64,000 nucleotides of DNA from Neohoeflea coraliihabitans (GTDB taxonomy: Bacteria; Pseudomonadota; Alphaproteobacteria; Rhizobiales; Rhizobiaceae), in the NCBI RefSeq assembly GCF_019334345.1, contig NZ_JAHWQX010000001.1, positions 1,123,001-1,187,000 of the forward strand. The letters are read 5' to 3'. Positions 25,538 to 35,876 of this stretch are shown one piece after another (position 1 is the stretch's first letter; each line of letters opens with the position of its first letter). The notes below the pieces were generated by a model. That model did no database searches. It had not been told where the DNA came from and was given only the letters and a program-made list of their open reading frames with translations. The position numbers and the translations under genes were made by a program.

Positions 25538-25667
25538 TGTTTTGTTTTATACCCACTGTGGTTTTTTTTCAACATTACAGTTTTTCTGCAGCAAAAATAC
25601 AGAATTCCCGCGATCGTTGAGTGATGCTACGCCACAGTCGACCCATTTTCAGGAAAGGACCCGTTAC
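25538..25667. promoter_or_regulatory. AT-rich divergent promoter region between the XRE regulator and the DUF2061 gene
   Basis: The spacer has long T- and A-tracts unlike its GC-rich surroundings and repeated CTGT/ACAG elements (ACTGTGG, ATTACAGT, CTGCAG, ATACAGAA). This is what a regulator-bound divergent promoter often looks like. No precise operator can be fixed by eye. Confidence 0.35.
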
Positions 25668-25868
25668 GTGACCGAATCGCCTGCCCGCACGCTCGTCAAA
25701 GCGCTCAGTTGGCAAGCTCTCGGGGTGATTACCACCGCTGCGCTCGCCTGGATGTTTACCGGCTCAATCACCGCCGGAGTGTCCCTTGCCCTGTCGTCGG
25801 CACTCAGCGGCACCGCGTTCTTCTTTCTCCACGAACGCCTTTGGCAGCGCGTTCGCTGGGGCCGCTGA
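25668..25868 (+). CDS. DUF2061 family small membrane protein
   Basis: A 66-residue protein with the DUF2061 pattern: ARTLVKALSWQALGVITTAA, two transmembrane helices (about 17-34 and 37-53) and FFFLHERLWQRVRWGR at the end. GTG start with AGGAAAGGA upstream. In sulfate-assimilation loci the family sits next to adenylylsulfate kinase genes, but here it is alone, facing the XRE regulator. Biochemical role unknown. Confidence 0.82.
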   Translation: MTESPARTLVKALSWQALGVITTAALAWMFTGSITAGVSLALSSALSGTAFFFLHERLWQRVRWGR

Positions 25869-25981
25869 GCCTTGGGCTTGGCCGTGCAATGCCGACCACT
25901 TGAATCCCCTGCCATCGGCATCTGACACGTAGAGCGGGAGATTTATTACGTTGCGCCAGTCTTCTGGTCATAAATAGCGTC

Positions 25982-26314
25982 ATGATGTCCGTCTCCGCCC
26001 ACCGCGCAACCGATTTGCCCCGGCGCAACTGGGGGCCGTGGCAGCTGCAGGGCGCTGTGACTGCGCTTTTCGCCCATCCCGGCCATGAGCTGTTCATCCT
26101 CACCCTGCTGTCGGACTGTGGCGCGACCATCAATTGCGTGTCGGATGGATCGGGCGGCGCCGCTGCAGATCGCTCGGCCATCTCTCGGGACCTGATGTCA
26201 GCGTGCGGCTGCAGTCTGGGTCCCGTCCACGCCGAAATCGTGCGAAAGGAACGACAGCACGACCACGGCCTCGACCGTCTGGAGGACCTCTACGCCCAGA
26301 TCCTGTCCAACTGA
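25982..26314 (+). CDS. Short protein resembling the N-terminus of PIG-L-type deacetylases, probable remnant
   Basis: The 110-residue frame has a LFAHPGHELFILTLL segment, then VSDGSGG and SRDLMSACGCSLGPV. This order (AHPGHEL, then a DGSG turn) resembles PIG-L/LmbE-like deacetylases of polysaccharide loci. Those are over 200 residues long, while this one stops after about the first half, directly before the end of priA on the other strand. There is no clear ribosome binding site. I read it as a truncated remnant; a genuine small protein or a chance frame is possible. Confidence 0.4.
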   Translation: MMSVSAHRATDLPRRNWGPWQLQGAVTALFAHPGHELFILTLLSDCGATINCVSDGSGGAAADRSAISRDLMSACGCSLGPVHAEIVRKERQHDHGLDRLEDLYAQILSN

Positions 26315-26329
26315 GGGGCGTGCCGCACT

Positions 26330-28612
26330 CTACAGAAAGCTTTGCGGATCAATATCCAGCTGCACGTGGATCGCGCCGCGCGGCTTGGGGGCCGCCGCCG
26401 CCATCGCCCGCAGGAAACCCTGAATGTCGCTTTGCCGGTCCCCATGCACCAGCAGCCGAAACCGGTGCCGGCCCCGAATCAACGCCAGCGGCGCTTCCGC
26501 CGGGCCGAGCACCGATACGTCCGAGCTTGCCGGCGCCGCATTCCGCAGAGCCCGCGCATGGCTCTCCGCTGCGGCCCGGTCCGGCGCCGAGATGATCACC
26601 GCAGCCAGCCGTCCGAAGGGCGGCAGCAAGGCTTTGCGCCGCTCATCCGTTTCACGCTCGTAGAAGGCTTCGGGATCGCCCGAAACGATCGCCTGCATTA
26701 CCGGATGCACCGGCTGATAGGTCTGGATAAGACCGCGGCTGGCCAACCCGCTGCGTCCCGCGCGACCGGTAACCTGCGACAGCAGCTGATAGGTGCGTTC
26801 GGCAGCGCGCGGGTCGCCATTGGCCAGGCCAAGATCGGCATCGACCACGCCCACCAGCGTCATGTTCGGAAAGTTGTGCCCCTTGGCGACCAGTTGCGTG
26901 CCGATGATGATGTCCGCCTCGCCACGCGCGATCGCCTCCAGTTCGATGCGCAGACGCCGCGTTCCTCCGGCCATGTCTGACGACAGGACGATCGTTCGCG
27001 CCTCGGGAAAGTGGCGGTCGACCTCTTCGGCGATGCGTTCGATGCCGGGGCCGCAAGCCACGAGATGATCAAGCGTGCCGCATTCCGGACAGGCCTGTGG
27101 CACGGGCTCGCCATGACCGCAGTGATGACACTGCAACTGGTTGCGAAACCGATGCTCGACCAGCCAGCTGGAACAGTCTGGACACTGGAAACGATGGCCA
27201 CACACTCGGCACAGGGTCAGCGGTGCATAGCCGCGCCGGTTGAGGAACAGCAGCGATTGCTCTTTTTTCTGCAGGGTCTCAGCGATCGCCTCGACCAGCA
27301 CCGGCGACAGAAAGCCGCCCCGCGCCGGCGGATTTCGGCGCATGTCGATCAGCGTCAGGTCCGGCAGGCGCGCCTCGGCGAAACGCGAGGGCAGACGCAG
27401 CGAGCCGTAGCGCCCCGACGCCGCGTTCACCCGCGTCTCGATCGACGGTGTCGCCGAGGCAAGGATCACCGGGATATCGCAGATCCGCGCCCGCACCACC
27501 GCCATGTCGCGGGCATTGTAGTAGGCGCGGTCCTCTTGCTTGTAGGCCGGGTCGTGCTCCTCATCGACGACGATCAACCCCAGATCGCGAAACGGCAGGA
27601 ACAGCGCCGAGCGGGCCCCGGCAACCACACGGACATCGCCGGTCACCACTTGCCGCCAGACTTTCTCACGCTGCCGCGGCGAGACGTCCGAATGCCATTC
27701 CGCCGGCCGGGCGCCGAAGCGGTCGTGAAAGCGGTCGAGAAACGCGGCCGTCAGGGAGATTTCCGGCAGCAGGATCAGCACCTGCCGGCCCTGCCGCACC
27801 GCTTCCGCAACGGCCTCGAAATACACTTCCGTCTTGCCCGAACCGGTCACGCCGTCGAGCAAGGATGGCTTGAACCCGCTTTCTCTGACATCGTCACGCA
27901 CCAGTTCGGCAACGTCACGCTGTTCGCCCGACAGCGCCGTCTCGGCATAGTTCGGATCCGGCACGGCCACGACGGGAGGCGCCGGCAACATCACGCTTTC
28001 GAAGATGCCCTGCGCCACCAGGCCGTCGATGACGCTGGCCGACACGCCGGCCGCATGCGCCAACCCGGCTTTCGTCCAAGCCGCACCATCCCCGGCCTGA
28101 GCCAGGACCCGTCGGCGCGCCGGAGTGGTTCGTTCCGGCTCACGTCCGGTCCATCGCAGGGCCGCGACAGGTGGTTCCGGCTCGAACGCCGCCGGTGCCC
28201 GCAATGCCATCCGCGCCACCAGGCCGGGCGGCGTCAGCGTATAGCGTGCCACCCAGTCGATGAAGGCACGCATCGGGGCATCGAGCGGCGGACAGTCGAA
28301 CACTTTGAGGATTGGCCGCAATTTTTTCGGATCGACCTGGTCTGCTGGCCCCTCCCAGACAACGCCAGGAACCTTTCGCGGCCCGAGCGGGATCTGGACA
28401 ATCTGCCCCGGTGCGACATCTTGCCCCTCAGAAACCATGTAGGAAAAAGCGCGGTCGACCGGCATGGGAACGAGGACGGGCACCGCTTTGCCCGGCCTTG
28501 CCGTCCTACGGCCCGTATCGGTGTCGCTTGATCTCGGAGCAGTCGGCGACTGAACCGCCTCGGCCTCGCTCCCGGGCGGGATTAATGGAATTTGCTGCGA
28601 ATCTCTGGCCAT
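26330..28612 (-). CDS. priA: Primosomal protein N' (replication restart helicase PriA)
   Basis: Reloads the replisome at stalled forks. The 760-residue protein has an N-terminal DNA-binding part (VLVPMPVDRAFSYMV), a superfamily-2 helicase core with Walker A GVTGSGKTEVYFEA and DEEH, and a zinc-binding insert with four CxxC-type pairs (CRVCGHRFQCPDC, CHHCGHG, CPECG). The motif VTGRAGRSG is also present. Length is family-typical. It converges with the remnant gene at 25982. Confidence 0.97.
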   Translation of the reverse strand: MARDSQQIPLIPPGSEAEAVQSPTAPRSSDTDTGRRTARPGKAVPVLVPMPVDRAFSYMVSEGQDVAPGQIVQIPLGPRKVPGVVWEGPADQVDPKKLRPILKVFDCPPLDAPMRAFIDWVARYTLTPPGLVARMALRAPAAFEPEPPVAALRWTGREPERTTPARRRVLAQAGDGAAWTKAGLAHAAGVSASVIDGLVAQGIFESVMLPAPPVVAVPDPNYAETALSGEQRDVAELVRDDVRESGFKPSLLDGVTGSGKTEVYFEAVAEAVRQGRQVLILLPEISLTAAFLDRFHDRFGARPAEWHSDVSPRQREKVWRQVVTGDVRVVAGARSALFLPFRDLGLIVVDEEHDPAYKQEDRAYYNARDMAVVRARICDIPVILASATPSIETRVNAASGRYGSLRLPSRFAEARLPDLTLIDMRRNPPARGGFLSPVLVEAIAETLQKKEQSLLFLNRRGYAPLTLCRVCGHRFQCPDCSSWLVEHRFRNQLQCHHCGHGEPVPQACPECGTLDHLVACGPGIERIAEEVDRHFPEARTIVLSSDMAGGTRRLRIELEAIARGEADIIIGTQLVAKGHNFPNMTLVGVVDADLGLANGDPRAAERTYQLLSQVTGRAGRSGLASRGLIQTYQPVHPVMQAIVSGDPEAFYERETDERRKALLPPFGRLAAVIISAPDRAAAESHARALRNAAPASSDVSVLGPAEAPLALIRGRHRFRLLVHGDRQSDIQGFLRAMAAAAPKPRGAIHVQLDIDPQSFL

Positions 28613-28705
28613 GGATCGTGACCTTGCCCGTGCGATGGTTTAAAGGAAAGCCGCAAATCGGCTCATGTCGGGAAGGACCCGGCGCAAAGATGGATGGAGC
28701 AATAC

Positions 28706-29359
28706 ATGAAATTCTTTGTCGATACGGCGGACGTTGCTGAAATCCGCACGCTCAACGAGTTGGGGCTGATCGACGGCGTGACGACCAATCCCTCGCTCAT
28801 CCTTAAATCCGGCCGCAACATCACCGAAGTGACCAAGGAGATCTGCGACATCGTCAAGGGTCCGGTCTCCGCCGAAGTCACCGCGGTCGAGTATGAGCAG
28901 ATGATCCGCGAAGGCGAGGTGCTCGCCAAGATCGCCTCCAACATCTGCATCAAGCTGCCGCTGACCCTCGATGGCCTGCGCGCTTGCCGCACGCTGACCG
29001 GTGATGGCCACAAGGTCAATGTGACCCTGTGCTTCTCGGCCAACCAGGCGCTGCTGGCCGCCAAGGCCGGCGCCACATTCATCTCGCCCTTTATCGGCCG
29101 CCTCGACGACATGTCGATCGATGGCATGGACCTGATTCGTGAGATCCGGCAGATCTACGACAATTACGGTTTCCAGACCGAAATTCTGGCCGCCTCGATT
29201 CGCACCGTCAATCATGTGCGCGAAGCGGCACTGATCGGCGCCGACGTCGCCACCGTGCCGCCGGCCACGATCAAGGCGTTGGTCAAGCACCCGCTGACCG
29301 ACAAGGGTCTCGAGCAGTTCCTGGCCGACTGGGAAAAGACGGGTCAGACCATCGCCTGA
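28706..29359 (+). CDS. tal: Transaldolase (short TalC/FSA-like type)
   Basis: Pentose-phosphate pathway enzyme transferring dihydroxyacetone units. The 217-residue short form starts [14 protein letters not shown], with [10 protein letters not shown] and the Schiff-base lysine Lys83 in [23 protein letters not shown] marks the phosphate-binding region. Start ATG 28706 lies seven bases after GGAG; an in-frame ATG four codons earlier is less likely. Fructose-6-phosphate aldolase activity is an alternative for this subfamily. In rhizobia tal commonly lies near priA. Confidence 0.95.
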   Translation: MKFFVDTADVAEIRTLNELGLIDGVTTNPSLILKSGRNITEVTKEICDIVKGPVSAEVTAVEYEQMIREGEVLAKIASNICIKLPLTLDGLRACRTLTGDGHKVNVTLCFSANQALLAAKAGATFISPFIGRLDDMSIDGMDLIREIRQIYDNYGFQTEILAASIRTVNHVREAALIGADVATVPPATIKALVKHPLTDKGLEQFLADWEKTGQTIA

Positions 29360-29467
29360 CCGCTCGGCCGCCTTTATGATCGAGGCGGTTTTCGGCCGCC
29401 TCCTTCATTCCGCTTGCCGCGGAAGCAGGCGCAGCCGCATGATGAGCGCGATCCCGGAGACAACCGC

Positions 29468-30496
29468 ATGGCTGCTGGGCGCAATCCTTACTATTCCGGG
29501 CCGAAGAGCGCCCATTTCGATGGACAGCGTTTTTACAACCCCGAGGGCGCCGGCCCGAAGGGGCTGCGCGATTTGCTGCGTTGGCAGCTTACCGAAAAGC
29601 GCGCGCGATGGCCGCGCCAACTCGCCAATGGCGAGCCGCCTCCGGCGCCGCTTCCGCGAATCGCAGCCGATGATCTGCGCGTAACAATGATTGGCCACGC
29701 CACGCTCTTGATCCAGACTGCGGGGCTCAACATTCTCACCGACCCGGTCTGGTCGGATCGGGTCAGCCCGCTGTCGTTCCTCGGACCGACACGGCGCCGA
29801 TTGCCTGGTATCGCTTTCAATAAGCTGCCGCCGATCGATCTCGTTCTGCTCACCCACAACCACTATGACCATCTCGACCTCAACACGCTGGCACGCCTCA
29901 AGGCCAAGCACGATCCGCAGGTGATCACGCCGCTCGGCAACGAGACGATCATTGCCGCGAAGGTGCCGGACATGAGGGTCGCAACGGGCGACTGGGATGA
30001 CACCGTCCACTGCGGCCCGCTCACGGTTCATTTCGAACCCTGCCATCACTGGTCCGCGCGCGGCATACGCGACCGCTCGATGGCCCTGTGGTCCGCCTTT
30101 ACCCTGGAAACCGCGACGCGACGCGTATTCCACGTCGGCGACACCGGCTTCGACAATGGCAGACCTTACCAACGGGCGCGTGCCAAGCATGAACGCTTCG
30201 ATCTGGCGATCCTGCCGATTGGTGCCTTCGAGCCACGCTGGTTCATGCGCGATCAGCATCAGAACCCGGAGGAAGCGCTCGCGGGACTCAAGATCCTCGG
30301 TTGTCCCTTTGCCCTCGGCCACCACTGGGGCACCTTTCAACTGACCAGCGAAGCGGTGAATGAACCAGTGGAACGGCTTGAAAAGGCGCTTTCCAGCGAT
30401 TCGCGCGGCTCGGTCGCGGCCGCGATGCAGCGCCAGTTCCGCACCTTGCTCCCAGGCGAGGCATGGGATGTGCCGCTGTCTTCCGGGCGCGACTGA
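29468..30496 (+). CDS. Metallo-beta-lactamase-fold hydrolase (NAPE-PLD/UlaG-like)
   Basis: The 342-residue protein has the metal motif LLTHNHYDHLD (HxHxDH type), IGHATLLIQTAGLNILTDPV before it, VHFEPCHHWSARG, VFHVGDTGFD, and a late GHHWGTFQLT histidine. This arrangement matches the NAPE-phospholipase-D-like/UlaG-like branch. Substrate cannot be told; phospholipid or lactone hydrolysis are family precedents. ATG 29468 follows GGAG by eight bases. Cytoplasmic: no signal peptide. Confidence 0.88.
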   Translation: MAAGRNPYYSGPKSAHFDGQRFYNPEGAGPKGLRDLLRWQLTEKRARWPRQLANGEPPPAPLPRIAADDLRVTMIGHATLLIQTAGLNILTDPVWSDRVSPLSFLGPTRRRLPGIAFNKLPPIDLVLLTHNHYDHLDLNTLARLKAKHDPQVITPLGNETIIAAKVPDMRVATGDWDDTVHCGPLTVHFEPCHHWSARGIRDRSMALWSAFTLETATRRVFHVGDTGFDNGRPYQRARAKHERFDLAILPIGAFEPRWFMRDQHQNPEEALAGLKILGCPFALGHHWGTFQLTSEAVNEPVERLEKALSSDSRGSVAAAMQRQFRTLLPGEAWDVPLSSGRD

Positions 30497-30571
30497 GAGC
30501 GTCGATGGAACCGCCGGGCCAGTCATGCGTTGCAGAATTGCACCACTTATTCCATCAGGAGGCGGAACATC

Positions 30572-30733
30572 ATGATCAAATGGATTCTTATTCTTCTTGT
30601 CGTCGCGGCCATTGCCGGCCTGCTTGGCTTTAATTCGATCTCCGGAGCCGCGCTGACGGGCGCCAAGATCCTGATTGCCATTGCCCTGATCCTCTTCCTG
30701 CTGGTGCTCTTCGGGGTCTTTGCCATCGCGTGA
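30572..30733 (+). CDS. DUF1328-type small membrane protein
   Basis: A 53-residue protein of almost wholly hydrophobic sequence with two helices (about 2-18 and 29-50), pattern MIKWILILLVVAAIAGLLGF then AKILIAIALILFLLVLFGV. This is the YtjA/DUF1328 family, small membrane proteins of unknown function. A textbook AGGAGG precedes the ATG, which fixes this start over an upstream in-frame ATG. Confidence 0.85.
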   Translation: MIKWILILLVVAAIAGLLGFNSISGAALTGAKILIAIALILFLLVLFGVFAIA

Positions 30734-30876
30734 CCGGCGTCTGATCGTGCCCGCATCCGGCAAAGATGGACGGGGCACCGCTGCTTCCGGAATGTGGAAG
30801 TGAGCCCGGACCAGGCTGCCATCGGACAATCGGTGGCAGGCTGGTAATCTCCGGCGCTTTCCGCCATATAGCGCGC

Positions 30877-31755
30877 ATGAACACTTGCGTCGCTTTTGCC
30901 CGGATGAACGGGTTGGGAAATGAGATTCTCGTGGTCGACATGCGCGGCCGCGACGGTTCCGTCGCGCCGGCAGCAGCCCGTGCCCTCGCTGCCGATCCGG
31001 CCACCCGTTTCGATCAGATCATGGCAGTTCACGACGCCCGTAGCGACGAGAGCGATTATCGCATCGAGATCCTCAACAGTGACGGCTCGGAGGCAGAAGC
31101 ATGCGGCAATGGCACACGCTGCGTGGTTCAGGCTCTGGCAGCAGAGACCGGCCGCAAGTCCTTTTCCTTCGACACGCGCGCTGGCCGGGTCAGCGCCCTG
31201 GAACTGGAGGACGGGCGCATCTCCGTCGACATGGGGATTCCCGCTTTCCGCTGGGACCAGATTCCGTTGAGCGAAGAATTCGCCGATACGCGCGCCATCG
31301 AGTTGCAGGCCGGGCCGATCGATGCGCCGATTCTGCATTCGCCGTCGGTTGTGTCCATGGGCAACCCACATGCGATTTTCTGGGTCGATAAAGATATCTG
31401 GGACTACGATCTTGCCCGGCTTGGCCCGATGCTGGAACAGCATCCGATCTTTCCCAATCGCGCCAACATCACCATCGCCCGGCCGCGCGACGCCAACACC
31501 ATCGAGATTCGAACCTGGGAGCGGGGCGCCGGTCTGACCCGGGCCTGCGGCTCGGCCGCCTGTGCAGTGGCCGTCAGCGCCGCCCGCACCGGCCGCGCCG
31601 GCCGTTCTTCGACGATCATTGTTCCCGGCGGACCTCTGGCACTCGAATGGCGCGATGACGATCACGTCATCATGACGGGGCCTGCCGAATGGGAATGGGC
31701 TGGCCGACTCGATCCCTCTAGCGGTGACTGGCAGCGCCTGGAGGAACCGGTTTGA
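30877..31755 (+). CDS. dapF: Diaminopimelate epimerase
   Basis: Converts LL- to meso-diaminopimelate for lysine and peptidoglycan. At 292 residues it carries both catalytic cysteines in the expected settings: Cys76 in EACGNGTRC and Cys224 in TRACGSAAC. The N-terminus [15 protein letters not shown] is family-like. The start chosen gives this N-terminus; an upstream in-frame ATG at 30766 adds unrelated sequence. The stop overlaps mtaB (TTGA). Confidence 0.97.
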   Translation: MNTCVAFARMNGLGNEILVVDMRGRDGSVAPAAARALAADPATRFDQIMAVHDARSDESDYRIEILNSDGSEAEACGNGTRCVVQALAAETGRKSFSFDTRAGRVSALELEDGRISVDMGIPAFRWDQIPLSEEFADTRAIELQAGPIDAPILHSPSVVSMGNPHAIFWVDKDIWDYDLARLGPMLEQHPIFPNRANITIARPRDANTIEIRTWERGAGLTRACGSAACAVAVSAARTGRAGRSSTIIVPGGPLALEWRDDDHVIMTGPAEWEWAGRLDPSSGDWQRLEEPV

Positions 31756-33068
31756 CCGCTGCAAAACAGCCTGTCGACACGCTGACCTTCGGCTGCCGTC
31801 TCAACATCTACGAAACCGAGGCGATGCGCCGTGCCGCCGATGAGGCCGGCCTAAAAGACGCGCTCCTCGTCAACACCTGCGCGGTGACGGCAGAGGCCGT
31901 GCGCCAGGCGCGCCAGCAAATCCGCCGGGCCCGGCGTGCCAATCCGCAACAGCGCATCGTCGTCTCCGGCTGTGCGGCCCAGACCGAACCGCAGACATTT
32001 GCCACCATGCCCGAAGTCGACGCCGTTATTGGCAACGATCTCAAGACGGCAAGCGAGACCTATCGCAACCTGCCTGACTTCGGCGTCGCCGACAGCGAGA
32101 AAATCCGCATCAACGACATCATGAGCATCCGCGAGACCGCCCCGCAGATGGTGGAGGCGATCGAACATCATTCCCGCGCCTTCGTTCAGGTGCAAAATGG
32201 CTGTGATCATCGGTGCACCTTCTGCATCATTCCCTTCGGCCGCGGCAATTCACGCTCGGTGCCGATGGGCGCCGTGATCGATCAGGTCGCCCGCCTCGTG
32301 GACAACGGCTATTGCGAGATCGTTCTGACCGGCGTCGACGCCACCAGCTACGGCGCCGATCTGCCCGGCACCCCGACGCTCGGGCAGCTGGTTCGCACTG
32401 TCTTGCGGCAGGTTCCGGGATTAAAGCGCCTGCGCCTGTCTTCGATCGATTCGATCGAGATCGACCCGACCCTGCGCCAGGTGATTGCCGATGAGCCGCG
32501 TTTCATGCCCTATCTGCATCTGTCCCTGCAGCATGGCGACGATCTCATTCTCAAGCGTATGAAGCGCCGTCACAACCGCGCCGACGCGATCCGCGTGGCC
32601 GAAGACTTGCGCGCCCTCCGCCCCGACATCGCTTTCGGCGCCGATCTGATCGCCGGCTTTCCCACCGAAACGGAGGCGCGATTCATGCAGTCGCTGCACC
32701 TGATCGAGGAGGTCGGAATCGCCTTTCTGCATGTGTTTCCTTACTCGCCGCGGCCGGGCACACCCGCTGCCCGCATGCCGCAACTGGCCCGGCCACTGAT
32801 CAAGGAACGTGCCGCCCGGCTGCGCACCGCCGGAGCCGCCTATTACCGGCAGCATCTGGATCGCATGGCGGCTGCCGGCGAGGTGGAAGCGCTGGTGGAA
32901 ACCGGCGGCATCGCCCGCACTGCCAATTTCACCCCGTTGCGTGTGCCGCCCGCCTGGCCGCGCGGCTTGCGGACAGTCCGCCTTGCCGGCCACGCCGACG
33001 GGTCCCTGTTAAGCCGCGATGTCGCACAACCCGCCCCTTGTGCCCAGGATAGTCTGTCATGGCCATGA
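31752..33068 (+). CDS. mtaB: tRNA (N6-L-threonylcarbamoyladenosine37-C2)-methylthiotransferase MtaB
   Basis: Radical-SAM methylthiotransferase modifying t6A37 of ANN-decoding tRNAs. The N-terminal UPF0004 domain has [14 protein letters not shown] and NTCAVTAEA; the radical-SAM cluster is [15 protein letters not shown]; later come [14 protein letters not shown] and [15 protein letters not shown] start overlapping the dapF stop. 438 residues. The dapF-mtaB-ftsY order with overlaps is a conserved alphaproteobacterial arrangement. Confidence 0.96.
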   Translation: MTAAKQPVDTLTFGCRLNIYETEAMRRAADEAGLKDALLVNTCAVTAEAVRQARQQIRRARRANPQQRIVVSGCAAQTEPQTFATMPEVDAVIGNDLKTASETYRNLPDFGVADSEKIRINDIMSIRETAPQMVEAIEHHSRAFVQVQNGCDHRCTFCIIPFGRGNSRSVPMGAVIDQVARLVDNGYCEIVLTGVDATSYGADLPGTPTLGQLVRTVLRQVPGLKRLRLSSIDSIEIDPTLRQVIADEPRFMPYLHLSLQHGDDLILKRMKRRHNRADAIRVAEDLRALRPDIAFGADLIAGFPTETEARFMQSLHLIEEVGIAFLHVFPYSPRPGTPAARMPQLARPLIKERAARLRTAGAAYYRQHLDRMAAAGEVEALVETGGIARTANFTPLRVPPAWPRGLRTVRLAGHADGSLLSRDVAQPAPCAQDSLSWP

Positions 33069-34552
33069 ACTTCATCAGGAAGGTCTTTTCCTTCGGCAAG
33101 AAGGACGGGCCTGCAGCCTCCGATGCACCGGCACCCGCGGCCGACACCAATGCTCCGCAACCGGACCAGGAGGTCACTTCACCGCAGCTCTCGGACAGCG
33201 AGAATGCAACCCAGCCGCCTGCCACTGAGACCCCCGCCCCCGACGCGCACTTCCCAACCGAAGGGGCCATGCAGTTCACACCGGAAACGCTGCCGGCTGA
33301 CGATGTCGCTGACGACACGTCGCCGGAGACAGGTGAAGCAGGCAAGCACGACGATGAAGTGCGCGCGTCTCACTTCTCTACCCCGCCGCCGATGACCGAA
33401 CAGACTGGCGGCGAGCCACCGCCGCTGCCGGTCAGCTCTGAGACCAAGCCCGAACCGGAGCCTGGCGCGGAGCCGGCAAAGCCCGAGCAATCTGAGCCGC
33501 CCAAGCAATCCGAGCCGGCCGAGCAATCTGAATCTATGTCCGCGCCGCCGCGGCAGACCGTTTCCATCGGTGCCGAGACCGCTCCGGATCAGCCGTCACC
33601 GCCCGGCACCGGCAGCGAAGCCGCCGCCGCGAAGCCGAACTGGTGGCAGCGCCTTCGTTCGGGCCTGGCGCGCTCCTCGTCGCAGCTTTCCAATCAGGTC
33701 ACGGGCATCTTCACTCGCCGCAAGCTGGATGAAGACACGCTGCAGGACCTCGAGGATGTACTGATTCAGGCTGACCTCGGCATTGAGACCGCGATGCGCA
33801 TAACGGACACGCTGTCAGCAGGCCGCTACGGCCGCGACGTCTCTTCCAAGGAAGTGGCGCAGGTGATGGCCAGCGAGATCGAGAAAGTGCTGGCGCCCGT
33901 TGCCCGGCCGCTGGAACTTGATCTGTCGCACAAGCCGCATGTCATCCTTGTCGTCGGCGTCAACGGCACCGGCAAGACCACCACCATCGGCAAGCTGGCA
34001 GCAAAGCTGGCCGCTGCCGACCTGAAGGTCACCCTTGGCGCCGGTGATACATTTCGTGCCGCCGCCATCGAACAGTTGAAAATTTGGGGCGAGCGCACCA
34101 GATCAGAGGTGGTATCGACCAAACTCGGCGCCGACGCTGCCGGATTGGCCTATGAGGCTTTCGAAGTCGCGCGGAAGAACGGCTCCGACGTACTGATCAT
34201 CGACACCGCCGGCCGCTTGCAGAACAAGGCCGAGTTGATGGACGAACTGGCCAAGGTGGTTCGCGTCATCGGCAAGTTGGATCCGGAAGCGCCGCATACG
34301 GTGCTGCAGACGCTCGACGCGACGACCGGTCAGAACGCGGTCAACCAGGTGGAGATCTTTCGCAATATCGCGGGGGTCAACGGGCTGGTGATGACCAAGC
34401 TCGACGGTACGGCCCGCGGCGGCATACTCGTGGCAATTGCGGCAAAACATAAACTGCCGGTTTATTTTATTGGCGTAGGAGAAGGGATCGAGGATCTCGA
34501 ACCCTTTGAGGCGAAAGATTTCGCCAGCGCGATTGTGGGAGAAACAGAATGA
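33059..34552 (+). CDS. ftsY: Signal recognition particle receptor FtsY
   Basis: Membrane-associated SRP receptor GTPase. Residues about 20-190 form a long acidic, Pro/Glu/Ser-rich A-domain with repeated EQSEP-type units. The NG domain follows: [18 protein letters not shown] (G1), [19 protein letters not shown] and [10 protein letters not shown]. Total length is 497 residues. Start overlaps mtaB by 10 bases; the stop overlaps the next start (ATGA). Confidence 0.97.
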   Translation: MAMNFIRKVFSFGKKDGPAASDAPAPAADTNAPQPDQEVTSPQLSDSENATQPPATETPAPDAHFPTEGAMQFTPETLPADDVADDTSPETGEAGKHDDEVRASHFSTPPPMTEQTGGEPPPLPVSSETKPEPEPGAEPAKPEQSEPPKQSEPAEQSESMSAPPRQTVSIGAETAPDQPSPPGTGSEAAAAKPNWWQRLRSGLARSSSQLSNQVTGIFTRRKLDEDTLQDLEDVLIQADLGIETAMRITDTLSAGRYGRDVSSKEVAQVMASEIEKVLAPVARPLELDLSHKPHVILVVGVNGTGKTTTIGKLAAKLAAADLKVTLGAGDTFRAAAIEQLKIWGERTRSEVVSTKLGADAAGLAYEAFEVARKNGSDVLIIDTAGRLQNKAELMDELAKVVRVIGKLDPEAPHTVLQTLDATTGQNAVNQVEIFRNIAGVNGLVMTKLDGTARGGILVAIAAKHKLPVYFIGVGEGIEDLEPFEAKDFASAIVGETE

Positions 34553-35223
34553 GCCGAGATGGCACACCGATTGCCCTCGAACGGGACCCGTCCGACCCGA
34601 AGCGCAAGCATGTGAATCCCATTCTCAAGCTGGCACTTGAGCTCGGGCCGCTGCTCGTCTTCTTTTTCGGCAACGCCAAGGGAGCCTGGCTGGCTGAACA
34701 GTTTCCAATTCTCGCCGCCCTCGGCGGTCCGATCTTCGTCGGCACAGCGCTGTTCATGACGGCTGTCGCCATCGCTTTTACCATTTCCTGGATCATTACC
34801 CGGACCATTCCGATCATGCCGCTGCTGTCGGGGGCGATCGTTCTGGTTTTCGGCGCCCTCACCTTGTGGCTGCATGATGATACCTTCATCAAGGTCAAGC
34901 CGACGATCATCAATTCAATGTTCGGGGCCATCCTGCTTGGCGGGTTGTTCTTCGGAAAGTCCTTCCTCGGCTATGTGTTCGATTCGGCCTTCCGGCTCGA
35001 TGCCGAGGGCTGGCGCAAGCTGACCTTCCGCTGGGGCCTGTTCTTCTTCTTCATGGCCGGCGTCAACGAAGTGATGTGGCGCAATTTCTCCACCGACATC
35101 TGGATAGCCTTCAAGGTCTGGGGAAATATGCCGATGTCGATCCTCTTCATGATGGCGCAATTGCCAATGATGAAGCGTCACGCCTTGCCCGATGAGGATG
35201 AAGTCGCTCCGGCTGAGGCCTGA
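34549..35223 (+). CDS. yciB: Inner-membrane-spanning protein YciB (septation protein A/IspZ family)
   Basis: A 224-residue membrane protein with about five or six hydrophobic helices. Family segments are [46 protein letters not shown] and the C-terminal [21 protein letters not shown]. The family is linked with septation and envelope integrity; its biochemistry is unclear. The older name IspZ refers to septation, not to isoprenoid synthesis. Overlaps ftsY. Confidence 0.93.
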   Translation: MSRDGTPIALERDPSDPKRKHVNPILKLALELGPLLVFFFGNAKGAWLAEQFPILAALGGPIFVGTALFMTAVAIAFTISWIITRTIPIMPLLSGAIVLVFGALTLWLHDDTFIKVKPTIINSMFGAILLGGLFFGKSFLGYVFDSAFRLDAEGWRKLTFRWGLFFFFMAGVNEVMWRNFSTDIWIAFKVWGNMPMSILFMMAQLPMMKRHALPDEDEVAPAEA

Positions 35224-35237
35224 GGCCGGCCGGTTGT

Positions 35238-35876
35238 TTATTCCCGAGGATCGATCAGAGCGGCCTGTTCGGCGATCAGTGGAAGAAGCTCGTTCTCAAT
35301 CTTCGCGACCGTGAAGGGTCCGATCTGCTTGAACAGAATTGTTCCATCCGGCGCCACCAGATAGGTTTCCGGAATCCCGTAGACGCCCCAGTCAATCGAT
35401 GATTGTCCGCGCGGATCGACACCGACGGCATCATAGGGGTTGCCAAGTTCACGCAGAAACCGCAGGGCGTTCTCAGGCTGATCCTTGTAGTTGATGCCGA
35501 CCACCGTCACGCGCTCATCGGCGCTCAGTTGCATCAGCAGCGGGTGTTCCTGCCGGCAGGGCACACACCAGGACGCAAAAACATTCACCAGCGCCAGCCG
35601 CCCGGCGATTGCCGCGTCGCTCAGCCCGGGCACCTGAGAGCCGTCGGCCATCAGGCCGTCCAGCGGCTCGAGATCAAGTGATGGCGCCTGGGTGCCGATC
35701 AGCACCGAGGGAACTTCGCTGGCATCCTTGCCGCTTTGCAGTTGCAGCAGGAACACCGCCGCCAGCGCCGCAAAGATCAACAGCGGCAAAAAGGCCAGCA
35801 GGCGCCGGGATCGCCCCCCTCTTTCCTGTCGGGAATCCACAGTCTCAGCCGGTTTTCCCGCGTGCATGTCGTTCAT
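35238..35876 (-). CDS. ccmG: Thiol:disulfide interchange protein CcmG/DsbE
   Basis: Membrane-anchored periplasmic thioredoxin that reduces apocytochrome c or CcmH during haem attachment. The 212-residue protein has one N-terminal helix (about 26-47) and a thioredoxin fold with WCVPC in FASWCVPCRQEHP, plus YGIPETYLVAPDG with the cis-proline. ATG overlaps the ccmD stop (ATGA), so it is the last gene of the ccmC-ccmD-ccmG run. Confidence 0.96.
   Translation of the reverse strand: MNDMHAGKPAETVDSRQERGGRSRRLLAFLPLLIFAALAAVFLLQLQSGKDASEVPSVLIGTQAPSLDLEPLDGLMADGSQVPGLSDAAIAGRLALVNVFASWCVPCRQEHPLLMQLSADERVTVVGINYKDQPENALRFLRELGNPYDAVGVDPRGQSSIDWGVYGIPETYLVAPDGTILFKQIGPFTVAKIENELLPLIAEQAALIDPRE

Noticed and set aside
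27448-27873. A Pro/Arg-rich 141-codon frame inside priA on the opposite strand
   Set aside because: Extreme Pro/Arg/Ala composition is typical of antisense reading of GC-rich coding DNA.
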